This document shows, in pieces, positions 21,183 to 33,300 of a stretch of 64,000 nucleotides of DNA. The notes below the pieces were generated by a model, which saw only the letters and a list, made by a program, of their open reading frames with translations, was not told the origin of the DNA and did no database searches. Position numbers and translations under genes: made by a program. Source of the stretch: Desmodesmus armatus. Taxonomy: Eukaryota; Chlorophyta; Chlorophyceae; Sphaeropleales; Scenedesmaceae. The stretch spans positions 62,001-126,000 of the forward strand of contig VIIQ02000066.1 of the NCBI GenBank assembly GCA_007449985.2, read 5' to 3'. Within the stretch, counting starts at the first letter, position 1. Each line of letters starts with the position of its first letter.

Positions 21183-22208
21183 ACCACCAACAAGGATGTC
21201 TCACCCAAACCAAGCTGCCAGCAGTCTGTTCCAACCGCTTCAAGTTCCAATGTAAGCAGCAGCTTTGATACAATCTGTCCTGGGGCCTTGTCCAATAGAC
21301 CAACCCCGTGCCTCGAAGCGAAGAACACGGAAGCGTACGTAGGTAGGTTATATCAAGAAAGCGGGCACGCTTGTTGCATGTCAGTAATGCAATCACGACT
21401 GCTAAGCAGTGCTTACCAAACCACAATGCTTCTGAGGCCCAGGGGGGGTGAACCCAGAACCCTCTGCATGTGGAATGTCAACGTCTGCATGTGGAACTGC
21501 CAGTCTGTCCAGAACCAACTGTCTGCCCAACCGACCTCATGACAAGCAAGGAGGGCCCTCAGGACTGCCCATGCTGACCCTACATCCCCCATGCACCCCC
21601 CCCCCCCACCACCACCACCACCACCCCGCCCCACCCACCCCATGGACCTGGTACACCACACTTCGCATTCCCTCCTTTTCCCGCCCAATACACATGCGAG
21701 GAGCCTGATGCATTACAACCAGACCCGCAGAACACGGTCCACCACCACGTTGACAAGCGGGCGCCAGGCACACCACAGCCACCACAGCTCACTGTCCGCT
21801 GCTGGCTAGCGCATGAAAAGAATGGGTGTCCGACGCAACGACGAACTCGACAAAAACTGACAGACAGTGACAACTGGACAATCCAATGCGCCAACAAACA
21901 CCTGTGGTTCTCACCAGCAGCAAACATTCTCAGCATGCGCAACCACACCGCACAATCCCAGCAGTACTCCCACCAGGACAACATGACAAGCACTCATGGC
22001 AGCATCCAAAAAGGCTGCGCAACAGCCCACACGCACACTGTTCCCTGCACTTGTTTCTCCCCCTGCCCCCACCCACCATTACCACGACTCTCGCACCCAC
22101 AGCCTTGCTACCCCCCACAATACCACCACCACCCTCACCACCTACACCCACAGCACCTGCTCACACAATTGTGAGATGAAACCGCCTGATATCCACCCTA
22201 ATCCCAAA
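21183..22208. other. Intergenic, C-rich low complexity
   Basis: Holds the S40 promoter side and the 3' side of the plastid-protein gene, with a C/CCA tract at about 21596-21640. No gene is supported. Confidence 0.5.
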
Positions 22209-24021
22209 CTACTTTTTGTACTTATCCATAATACGCCTCGCCTCAGCTAGGGGGTCATTTAGATCCACATCCTGGCTGCTGCTGCCGCTGCTGCGTTTGC
22301 TGCTGCTGTCCTCGCTGCTGCCGCTGCTGCCCCCGTAGTTGAAGTAAAACCATGCTGCCCCTCCCAACAGTGCTATGGTCAGCACTGTAGACACGAGCTG
22401 CAGGACAGAGCAGTACAACAGCAGCAGCAAACAGCAGCCAATTGTCATTGACGGAGTTGTATCACGCAGGGCTCGAGGCACCCCTGGACGGTGCTGCTGT
22501 CTGACCCTGACAGCATGTGGCTCAACCCTCCCACCCCCCCACCCCAACCCACCCCCCCCCACCACCCCCACCCCCACCCCACCCCCACCCCACAGGGTAG
22601 CCAAGTAAACGACGAGGTATTCCGGCAAGATATTTGGAGCTGCCTGTTGTTGAAAAGGTGCAAGTGCAGAAGGCAAGTGGCTGTGGTAACCCTCAAAAAA
22701 GAGGTCGATTATGCGCCCCTACACCGCCTCACCTTCTGCAGCAGGGTGAATACTACCAGAGCACCCACAACTGCCACACCACCCTTGGCCACACCTGCAA
22801 GCATCACCCAGCACCATGCAAATTACACATCGCCGATGCGGCATGCACACGCAAGAATGCACAAAGCACACAGGGAGGAGAGTGAAAGGATGAGAGTGGA
22901 TGTGGCAATGACACTCACAGAAAAAAGCACACCTGCTTTGTGGCTGCGCCTCGACTAGCAGCGCATGCAACAGAAGGTTGTGTTGGTGTGCTACTGTGCA
23001 TTGTGCTGACAACACAAGCTGAGCCTGGCACCTCAGCATGAGGAGGGTGTTGTTGAAGCAACACACGCCACTACCATGCTCCCCGCACGTGTGTTACTGT
23101 TGGCCACCCCCCCCACACACACACACACACGAGGGATCACGGCACTGTTGCTTGCATATCTAGTAGGACAGTCTTAGTGAGCTTGCATGAGTCTTAGTGA
23201 GCTTGCATGAGTCTTAGTGAGCTTGCATGTAGCCAAGTACTCCATCTGTCGACACACACACCCCACCCCGCCCCCTCCCCACTTACCCCCTCCCCCTCCC
23301 CCCCCTGCAAGAAAGCTGTGCCTTAAGGTGGCACTTGCATGCGTCAGTCGATAGCTACTACCTATAGAGCTGGCAACAACAGTGGACTCAACTCAATTCC
23401 CCCAGCACATAACAGTCAACACACTCAGCCCACACTGCTGTCCCCAGGACCCATTGCCGACTGACCCAGGACCCTTCCTCGTTGTTCATGCTCGCAAGAG
23501 TCGCTGGCAAGCTGTGCTGATTGCCACGTGGCTACAGCATGCGCTTCACTTGCTTACCCCTGGGCACAATATGCTGAAAAGGGTCGTTGACAAGCTGTGC
23601 TGCTGCACACATGGCTACAGCATGCGCTTCACTACCTTACCTCTGGGCACAGAGTCTGGCACCAAGTTTGCTGCTGAGTCAACAAGGTTGTTTCCAATCT
23701 GAAGAGCATCTACAGTTGCAGAGACGACAAACAACAATATGCAAGGTCAGACACACAGGTATGTATGCATGGACGTTCCAGCAGCTTTCTTCCGCTACTG
23801 TATGTTGTGTGATCAACTGTGATGGTAAACTTACTGTCGATGGCAGCGTTCCCTGTGCTCTTGCTGTCCTTTGCAGAGACCACCACTGAAGTAGCTCTGC
23901 TGTGCCTAGGTGGACACAGGACGCCGAGACGCCTGGTGGTCGTGTCGAACGCTCTACACCGCAAGCTGCGGCTGCCTACATGTGCTTGCATAGCCTGCAT
24001 GTTGCCGATGCGAGCTTGCAA
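22209..24021 (-). CDS. Small two-helix membrane protein, probably plastid-targeted
   Basis: Exons 23835-24021, 23641-23709, 22733-22794 and 22209-22397 join in perfect phase to give 168 residues. The first about 50 residues are rich in Arg, Ser, Thr and Ala with almost no acids, ending RATSVVVSAKD, a typical chlorophyte plastid transit peptide. Two hydrophobic helices follow (GVAVVGALVVFTLLQK, then LVSTVLTIALLGGAAWFYF), a Ser-rich spacer, and the C-terminus DPLAEARRIMDKYKK. The charged C-terminal helix looks like a conserved docking tail, but I do not recognise the family. Thylakoid or envelope location is inferred. The longest intron (about 850 bases) contains a C-rich tract and a 20-bp tandem repeat. 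Confidence 0.75.
22550..22595. repeat. CCCCA-rich low-complexity tract in intron
   Basis: Simple C/A runs inside the last intron of the plastid-protein gene. Confidence 0.8.
23171..23230. repeat. 20-bp tandem repeat, three units
   Basis: Three copies of GTCTTAGTGAGCTTGCATGA, the last differing only at its final base, within the long intron of the plastid-protein gene. Confidence 0.95.
23255..23310. repeat. C-rich low-complexity tract
   Basis: Runs of CCCC with A/T interruptions; on the minus strand these are G-runs of a kind that could fold as a quadruplex. Confidence 0.7.
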
Positions 24022-26876
24022 GCAATTGCTGATCTTGCTGTAGATCAGCCGAGGTGGTGGACCAGAGGGGACACCAGAGAGACGAAATTAGAGATCCACT
24101 ACTTACGGAAATTTGGCGATCATCTGTATGTCGTTGTAAGAGCGAGGTGTAGCAAACGATTCAAGGTTGTGACAGGTGAGTCAACACTGTGCATACCAAG
24201 GGTGTGTGGAGGTCAAGCCCATTCCTGTGTGGTCTGAGTGCAGCTGATATATTGGACACCGGCTGTTACAACTCACTCACCTGATGCGGCCAGGGGTAGT
24301 AAGGGCCTTACTACCCCTGGATGCGGCATTGCCTCCCAAGTTGAGACACGCTGGCTGTGTACCGTATTGTGTAGGCAGGCCGATCCTCCCCCCCCCCCCC
24401 CCCCTCCCCCCGCGCCGCACAAACATGGATATACCGACGTAAGTCCCAGATGTATCATTTGGTATGCTTTTTCATGGATTGGGAAGCTGCATAAAAATTC
24501 TACCCCTCAGGGCCTGACACTCCCACTGAGCACCTGGCTGAGGGTACCATTGAGGTTGGAATGCATGCGCGCTGGTGGATTGCAGTCATCGCGCAAGGCC
24601 ATTCTGCTCCAAGCTTTGTATGCTATCTTTTCACTCACGCTGACACCAAAAGTGCAAGGCACTCACACCCTGCATTCTGGGCTCACGACACCAATAGAAC
24701 ACAGTCTCAGTGTGCAATCATTCATCATCGCCGTTACAGCAGGACGTAGGATGCTGCCAGATGCAATGTAGCCCAGTACCATCAGCCGAGATTGATTGAT
24801 TTATTCATGGATGTTGGTTGCTTGCAAGCCACAAGCACTAACGACTTTAGACAGTTGTAAGGCACAGGCCACGGCCCATATGCATGCATGGCATCTATGG
24901 GCCAGTGTACCACCCAAACATGATGTGGTTCGAGCAATTGCCAGTTGCTTGAGTTCAGCACAGCTCCGGTGCAGCACAGCGGCATACACTATGCTCAGAC
25001 TCCGCTCACAACTTTCCAGAATAACCAATTATGGCTACACTCCACAGCACAAGTAGAAGGCATGAAAATTCATTCACCATCCAAGTGTCGGGACTGCATG
25101 CTGCGGCACATCAAGGGATGTGCATGCCATGAACACTTGAATAGCCACGAGACGTACATGTCACATGAACAGCCAAGCGACATACATGCCATGAAAACAT
25201 GGCATGCACAGAGATGTTTCCAGAACAGAGTCCCTCAACACAGGTGGCTATGAGACACAAACAGAAAACCGCCGGCCCCAGGGGTGCAAGAGTTTCCCTC
25301 AATAGAGTTTCCCTCAATAGAGTACTGAACCACCCCGGGTGGCTAGGCTTCAAAACCTGCTCAAGAGATGTAACATGCTCTGCACTGAGTCTGTACACTT
25401 CCAATTGCGCAACTCAAACCTCTGATATGAAGATGCACCTGGTGCTTGTGACACTGCCATAGTGACTGCACATGTGCCGAAGCAGCTGAGCTCAGTGAAC
25501 AAACAATCATCAGTGGCTACTTGCCAACCACCATCCTACGGATTCGGGATGTGGACCTCCACCGGAGGGTTCTGGTGGCGCCCTACCCCTTTAAGGGGTC
25601 GGGCCCAACATCAATGAGGCGGCTCTTCTCTGGGATCGACCGCAACAGCACCTTGGGCTTTGTGTGGTGTGGATCCAGCTCAGCCAGACTGATCTGAGAT
25701 CAGTTTGTGCACTGCACCACAAAGCCACCATCAGGACCGATTCCCTGGCAGATGTGAGCAGGCAACGGCAACAGGGACACACAGGGACAAACAGAGGCAG
25801 TCATCAAGGCAGGCTTCAGCCTTGTCTTGCCGCAAGTGTAGTACAACTTGAATATTTGAGCAATTTGAGCAATGCGCAATACTGAAGCAAGTCCCATCGG
25901 CTCTTTTGATGAACGACTCGTACCTGGTAGAAGTTGGGGAACCGGCCTGCGCAGCGGCCCCCACCTGGTGGTGAGAACAGCTGCTGTCCAGTAGCAGGCA
26001 ACCTGTAGGGCGCAGGGTTAGGGTACCTGCCATTGCCAAGGGGACAAGGGGGCAGTGCAGTACTCTTAGTCACTCGGTGATGCAGCATGCATCCAGTGTT
26101 TGTTACAAACTTTGAAGCGCTGAAACAAGCCTTGCAACCAACACTGACGAGTCATCATCCCATGCTCAGCATCATGCTGGCAGACGGTCTGCCATCGATC
26201 ATGATGGAGCAGCTTTGCCCAACATGCAGGCCCAACAGCTGTTGATGGTGGAGGTGCCACAGCACGGAATGGACATGCCGCACGCCGGGCATGTGTTGCC
26301 GAATGCATTGGACAAATTCCTGGCAATGTCACTGACATGACTGAGCGGCTCAGCCAGGCTGGCATGGGTTCTCAGAGTGCAAAGTATGCAAGAAAGTCAC
26401 TTTTGCCGCCATCGCTCATTGCGTGGGGTGGGGTGGGGGGGGCGGGGGCTTCGGAGCTGCATTTGTGACAAGCATGCCGCTGGCAGCCCTCTGTGGGCAG
26501 TAATGAACTCACTGGTAGCGACCCACACATTGAGCAATCGTGCCAGGTACGTTGTTAGTGCCGGATATGATTGTGCCAGCTGGGAAGCGTTGAGCACCAG
26601 GAATCTGCATGCAGTGCACGACAAACACAAATACACAGACACAATAGTAGGAATGCCGCAGAGGAGATCGGAACGTGTTGCATCGAGGCTCGGCATGTGT
26701 GCTGCATCATCCAAGGGCTAGATGGCAACGTTGATGCAGACTGTGCATGTGGCAGCTGCATGACTATCGCATGCATGCCCAGCTGCTGCTTGCCTCAGTG
26801 CTGCTGCCAACAGCAGCAGCAGCAAGTGGGGTGTCTGGGATTGTGATGCATGGAGAGCCACTGCTCATGAACTTAC
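24022..26876. other. No supportable gene
   Basis: About 2.9 kb upstream of the plastid-protein gene. It holds a 31-base palindrome (24290-24320), a C tract near 24390 and a 15-base direct repeat near 25289-25320. Short frames lack recognisable domains. Confidence 0.45.
24290..24320. repeat. Perfect inverted repeat, 15-bp arms, 1-base spacer
   Basis: CCAGGGGTAGTAAGG is followed, after one G, by its exact reverse complement. ATGCGGC occurs on both sides, giving a direct repeat around the palindrome. Confidence 0.95.
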
Positions 26877-27044
26877 CCCGCTTGGATCGTTGCACACTAG
26901 CTGCCAGTTATTGGAAGAGTCCAGGATGTAAGCGCAGCACCGACCGCCCTGTCCAGTTGGGATTTCCCTGGCAGTGGTTGAAGTGGCCAGACATGCCAGG
27001 ACCAGCAAGGTTGCCACGGCGTACAAAACATGTGAGGATGCCAT
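26877..27044 (-). CDS. First exon of a putative small secreted protein
   Basis: An ATG at 27042-27044 opens a strong signal peptide (MASSHVLYAVATLLVLACLA then TSTTARE), followed by a Cys-containing segment (GGRCCAYILDSSNNWQLVC). The exon would end at a GTAAGT donor on 26875-26876, phase 0. Downstream exons could not be fixed; a possible continuation lies around 26640-26800. No family recognised. Confidence 0.4.
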
Positions 27045-30000
27045 TTTGAAGGGTTGTGGTTGCGAGAATTAAGGTTTCGGTTCGCGGCAACAACGCTGCT
27101 CGCCCTCGATCAAAAACATCCTCCAGCCCCGGATGGTCGACGGAAGGCTCGCCCACCTTCGCTGAACCCCGTCCACATGTTCAAAGTCCAACGTTTCAAC
27201 CGTCCCGTGTGTCGATCTTTAAAAGGCAAAACGGCGAGGGAAAGTATGCGTTTTGTGGCATGGCGCTCCCGCCGAACGTGTCCCGTGTCCAGTCCAAGGC
27301 ACGATGTCAGGCGGCAAAGCAGCAGGCTGCTGTCGTCGTCCAGCTGCCCGGAATGCAATGCCAAAGCAGCACTCACGAAAGCAGGGTGTTGAAGGGCAGC
27401 GTAGGCAGCAGTAGTTCTAGCACGAGCTCAGACATGGTGTCATCCCCATTGCCTCAACTGACTCCGTGAGAACGATGGTATGTTTGATAAACCTGTATTG
27501 AGAGGAACACCCCTTCCGTCCTTGGTTGCGCGCATGCTTGAACGCAGACTACTAGTAGTTCATCCTTACAAAGAACATCACAGCCCGCATTCACAGCTTC
27601 CAAGCTGGCAGGGCGACTGGATAAGCTGGAGCTGACCCAGCGCAGGACGCTGGTGTACCCTGGTAGCGCTACCAGACTAGCGCTAGCAGCATCTGTGTAA
27701 CCAATACTGTGTAATCATCAAGGCACCTTGACACCATCACTGGGCACAGGCATCAGGCCACAAGTGGAGACCAATCATGTACCAACACCATCTCACTCCA
27801 TCCATACAGTCGTCCTATGGCGTCCTGCATCCAGCTGGGGTGAATGAGCCACCCTTGCAGCCTCAGTAGCGACACTCAGGCGATTAGGCACGTGCACCTG
27901 CCCAACCAGCGCATGGCACCACAGTACTGTGTACTTGCGGGGCAACTGCTATCAGAGCTACTGCAGGCAGCACTGATACCAGCTCTGTCACTCGCGCCTC
28001 ACTTGTGCTGATTGGTTGGACAGTGCTTAGCCGAAACTACAGCCCGGTCGAACCATATCCACACCATGTAGCCAACCACACAATGACTTCGTTTCCCGGC
28101 TCAAACTCTGGTAGGCGATGCCATCGATGTGTGGCGACTGTGTCTCCGGGTAGCGCCCCGCTCCCAGGTCAGGCGGGCGGCTGCATTGGTCAGAAGCATG
28201 ACAACCGGCCAAAGTGAGTACAAACGAATACGCTGCGGCTGGAACTGTACAACGTACAGCACCCATGACGGCGACGACAGATAATGGCTGCACCCAGCAA
28301 TGTGCTCGGCAGGCAAGCCCATCATTCCGACAGCATTCCGACAGCATTCCAACAGCACACACAACCCCTGAGCTCAGTGCCTTGCAAGCCACACTGACCC
28401 CCTCTGCACTCCACTTGCCCTGTGCAGTAGGGACACAAGAACTCGCACATGGCAGTTGCGGAGGGCCCAGAGTGCCTGTGTGAGCAGGCAGGGGCTGTTA
28501 TTGCGAGCTGTCATCCAAACGTGTGCGTGTGCAAGGCAACATGCCTGCAGAAGCCACACCTCAACGAATCATGAGAACTGGGCCATGCTATGCCCACATG
28601 GGGCACACGACTCAGTCTGTTGCAACACTTGCACACAAACTGCATGACCACAAACACGCACCAATGAGACGAATGAGCTTTCAACTCAGCTGCTTGGACC
28701 ACAACTGGCAACACTAACAACAATTGCAACTGCGCAACTGCATGGGCAAAACCTGACAGTCAGCACCCGAGAAACCAAACAACCAGCAGAACAGCCGCAG
28801 ATGACCCAGCGCCATGCAAGGGCGGAGTGGCATGCGAGGCTGGGTGAAGGGGTGGCAACTCACTCAATATGTCAGTGGCTACTGTGGGCAGCATCGTTGT
28901 CAACAGGAGCTCCTCGACAGCATGCCAACCAGGCAACGGATATAGAGTGTAGGGTGCCACATGCTGTTGGCACACTACATGTCAGGCTGTTGCACTGTGA
29001 GTGCAACCGCCTCGTGCAACCAGCTCAGGACCGATACAGCCATTCCTCACCCTTGCATCAATAATAGACGCATTGAACCCATTCCAGCACACAAACATGG
29101 GCATGCGCAGTGAAAGTCTGCGCGAAAGACCACATATGCACAGGCAGGCAGGCAGCCTGTTGAGACAAGCCAGTGTGCTGAACAAATGTGCCCAGAAGCG
29201 CTATGCTCTGCCCAGCTCCCAGAATACCAGATGAGACCAAATTGCACTGCACCACTCCCCTGCAGAAAGCAAATGTCTTGTCATGCAGTGTCAGTTGGAG
29301 GGGCTAACATGTCCTGCAGCTGTGCAGCATAACCCTCAGTAACGCGACAACAGGCAGCCCGGCATGCTACATGGACTGAACACACTGCTGCACCCAACTC
29401 AAAAAATGCTGTGCGGTACTGGCACAGCACGGCTCCCGCCAGTGACCTCTAACCTTGCCAGCCCGGGTTGCAAAAGGGAGCGACACAGCAAGGGGCACTT
29501 GCCGTCAATCGGAAGGAAACAATCCTGCATTTGGCTGCTTGCACCCAAAAGCTGACATGCACCTCAATCACGGCCATGGACTGGCACAATCAACAGGCTA
29601 CCAAGTGGCAAGTGCAGACAGCACAATCCTGCTAAGCCCCCCGCTTGTGTTGCATGCTTGCCAATGGCTTGCTGTAGGCCCTTGAAACCGATGCATGACA
29701 AGAAGTGACGGCAGCCGATGCCGGAGGGGAGCCACTCAGGGGCTGCATTGATGATGACTGTACATATAACATGTACACAGTGTCACACAAACCCACCGCA
29801 CCAGCAAGTGGGACACACCACACAGGTTTGCGAACAACCGTAATTCATAGTAGCATAGACGCCGGCAGCTTTGCCAATGCACAGCCAAATCTACTACTGC
29901 AGAACCTGCTGCTCACCATTCCACAACAATTGTCATAGCCCATTGACGATAAGTAGCGCCCAAGCCCTGCACATGTGCTTGAAAGCACCCCACAGCAAGT

Positions 30001-30321
30001 GGGAAATGCATCAGAACTCCCAACAGTCAGGACTTGATTGATAAACCCTTCAAAGGACAGCACAGCAATGCAGCCACCAGGCGCCAAGTGGCCTGCCCCT
30101 ACCTTGAATGCACCCAAACGGTGTTTAGCAGCCAGCGATGTCTAAGCATCCAGACACACTGACCACTTCCGCCACCCTGATTGACATGGCCCCACCACAG
30201 TTGACCCCAAGCAGCTAACTGCTGCTGCGAACTTCGCAGAATCCCAATTGGCGTGCTGCAAATTATGCATGACAAGGCTGTCCTAAACAGCTGTATGTAC
30301 ACGTGACATTCATTGGATGCA
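27045..30321. other. No supportable gene
   Basis: About 3.3 kb. An open plus-strand frame at 27056-27469 has mixed composition but no motif or splice partner. One copy of a dispersed repeat is at 28094-28150. Nothing else is recognisable. Confidence 0.45.
28094..28150. repeat. Dispersed repeat, copy 1
   Basis: Shares GGCGATGCCAT and GTGTGGCGACTGTGTCT in the same order with 39523-39571 and, less closely, 54095-54155. Confidence 0.7.
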
Positions 30322-33300
30322 TCACATCGTCCAGTCCCCTGTGACGTCCGCTGCAGCGTCAGCAGCAGCAGCTGCCGCTGCAGGTCTCGATGCCTGGCCT
30401 GCAGCCACCCCTCCCCGCCCCAGCTGCTCCGCCAGCCACTGCGGCTGCTGCTGCTGCGGCTGGTGATGCTGGCTGCTGTCTGGGCTGGCAGCAATTTCCG
30501 GGCTGGCAGCAACGCATGCTGAGTCAGGACGGCAGAGCTGGTGTGGTGACTGCTGCAGCATCTGCTCCAGCCGCACCAAGACATCATTAAAGGTGGGCCT
30601 GTAGCATCAAACACCAAGCACCACGGCAGGCAAGTCAGCTATGCAGTCAAGAGAGACAGCACAACACAAGGCAAGCCTGCACGTACTGCGGGGGGCAAGG
30701 TAGTGCCCCTCAACGCTGAAGTAACAAATGGATTGTAACCCTTGGATCAAGAGGCAATCTTTACCGCAACCGACAAGATCACAGCTGAGCAGCAGGAGCA
30801 GTGGCATCCCTACCAACAGCAGGAGCGGGCTGCCAGGGGGCCCGGCACTGCGCTGAGCGGTACAGAGGAAGCAGCAGCGTCTTGTCCTGCAGACAGTGGC
30901 CCCAAATCTTTAAGGCTTGTGTAAGTACCGTGTGCATCGCACCTGTCAGCAGGATCCTGTGCCCAGCAGTGCTCCACGAGCTGCTTCACTGCCGGTGACA
31001 CGCCTTGCACCCAAGGTGGGCGCAGGCCCAGCTGCGTCACGTTGTGCCCAACCAGCGCAACTGGCATGCCTGCAGCAGCAGTACAATGAAATGACACGGA
31101 CGGCAGTGGTACGTTGGTTGTGGGCCAAAGCAGTCTTGGGTGATGCCGCTAATGCCGCTGGCTGACACCACGTAAGCTGCAGCACGTGGTAGCCCATACT
31201 GCTGCATACACTCCATACTCTCCAGGCCTTTGCACACCTTTCATTGCGATATGCTTTTGGGACCTCCTTGTATAGGAGGGCCTAATACACTACCGCTCTG
31301 ATCATCAACACAAACTGGATGTGCGCCATGCAAACAAAACCAGGCGGACCCTGGGCCACCCACCTTGGAAGGCACGAAGGCCAGTAGCCAGCTCCCACAG
31401 CAGGATACCGAATGCGTACACATCAGACGCCTTGCTCGCTCGCGCGTGCAGCAGCAACTGCAAGCATCAAACAGGCTGTGTTCTGAGCAACACTTCAGGC
31501 AGCAATTCAGAGCAACAAGCCAACAACAGCAAGCTGAGCAGCTGCAAGCATGCGTGAGCAGCTGTCCCAGCAACAGACTTGACAGCATACACAGCGCGTG
31601 ACAAGTATGCACCACTGCGGTTCGCGTGACACAACAGTTGACAAGGTGCTGACGCAGGCAGGCCTGCATGTACTCACCTCCGGAGACATATGTGTCAAAG
31701 TTCCTGCATGCATGTGGGAGATGTGCGTGCTGCCAGGGTCCAGCGCAAGGCTCAGCCCAAAGTCCGCAACTTTGGCAACCAGCCTGCCACCGGCAACCGC
31801 CTGCGCAGTGGCCAGTAGCGCTGCACACGTGCCCGGCAGCGCATGGTCGCTGCTGTCGGACGTGTCGCCGACCGCAACCGTGAAGGGCGCAAAGGTGTTG
31901 GCCTTAGTCAGCAGCACGTTACTGGCCTTGAGGTCCGCGTGCACGATCTGCTCGGTGTGCAAGTGGAGCATCGCGCAGGCCACGTCGTGCGCAAGCGCCA
32001 GCACGAGGTGCACGGCGGGCAGGCGGTATGCGGACGATGGGTCGACCAGGCGTTGCTGGTTCAAAGCAGCGCGCAGGGAGCCCTGCAGCACCACAACAAA
32101 CAGACACAAGCACATGCTCAGGCTACCTTGCTCGCTGCATGAGAGCCCGCGGCTGATCATTGGCCTCACGTGCATGTACGTACAGGAACGCACGTCACAC
32201 CCACACCAGCACAAACTGTGGCCAGAAATGTGCTCAAAATACAGGCCAAGGCAAATCATGTTTTTCTGCCGAAAACGAGCCAGCTCTGCTGGCTTGCAAC
32301 CAAGCTGGTTCACTCAAGGGCTTGCAAGTCAGTCGACGCACCTCCTCGCAATACTCCATGACAAGCTGGAGTTCAAAACCAGCTACACAGGAGTCTGGAC
32401 CCTGCTGCTGCGGCTGCTGCTGACGCGCGATGGGGCTGGCCGACATGGCACTGTCACCCTGGTACAGTGGCTGCAGGGAAAAGGTGTAGACCTGCAGGCG
32501 CAACACACACATACAACACAAGCTGTCTGCAGAAGGCAGGAGCCGACCACTGCAGGCAGGCCAACAGCAAGCGTGTATGCTCCTGGCCACAACACAACTA
32601 TGAAGGGAAGATGCCCTAGTACAACAACAGCATTTATTCAAGTATTCCAGACCTTGCCGATCCAGCGCACCTGGACAATGTTGGGGTGAGACATTGTCAC
32701 ACTCACAACCGCCTCCATAACCGCCATGCGCTCCCGCGTCTGCGCCCCGAGCTCGTCGTCGCCTCCAGCACATGCAGGCAGCTGCACGATCTTCAGCGCC
32801 ACGCATCGGCCCCTCCAAATGGCCCTGAATACACTGGCAAAGCTGCCGCGGCCGATCAGCGCCAGCACCTGCAGCTCACTGGGCGCAGCAGCACCGCCGA
32901 CAATAGCTGTCGCGGACGACTCCGTTGGGCTGCGTGACGCGACCAGGCTGCACGCGCCCCTGCGCATGCGCGGAGCCGTCTGCTGCCGCTCCTCACCATC
33001 CCCTTGGCCAGGCCCCTCTGCGTGCTGACCCGAGCTGGATCCGCTGCCTGGGGATTCGCTGCCTGCAGGCGCTGCTGCTGCTGCTTCTGGCGGTGACAAA
33101 GGGCCACTGTTGCTCGTCGAGGCCACCCTGCCTGAGCCAGACCCCAGAGTCCCTATGATGCGTCTCCTGGTAATGTCCTGCTGCAGGTGACTAATCGCGG
33201 ACGTGAGCCTGTGCGAGAGACCCTGCTGTTCGGGCGGCTGCGCCGAATCTTCGCGCACCAACTGCTGCTTTGCGGGCTGCTGCTGCGGTGACAGCGCGCC

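Noticed and set aside
25560..25620. Inverted CCCCTTTAAGGGG motif as a terminator or element end
   Set aside because: Short, single occurrence, with no neighbouring gene or repeat to support a role.
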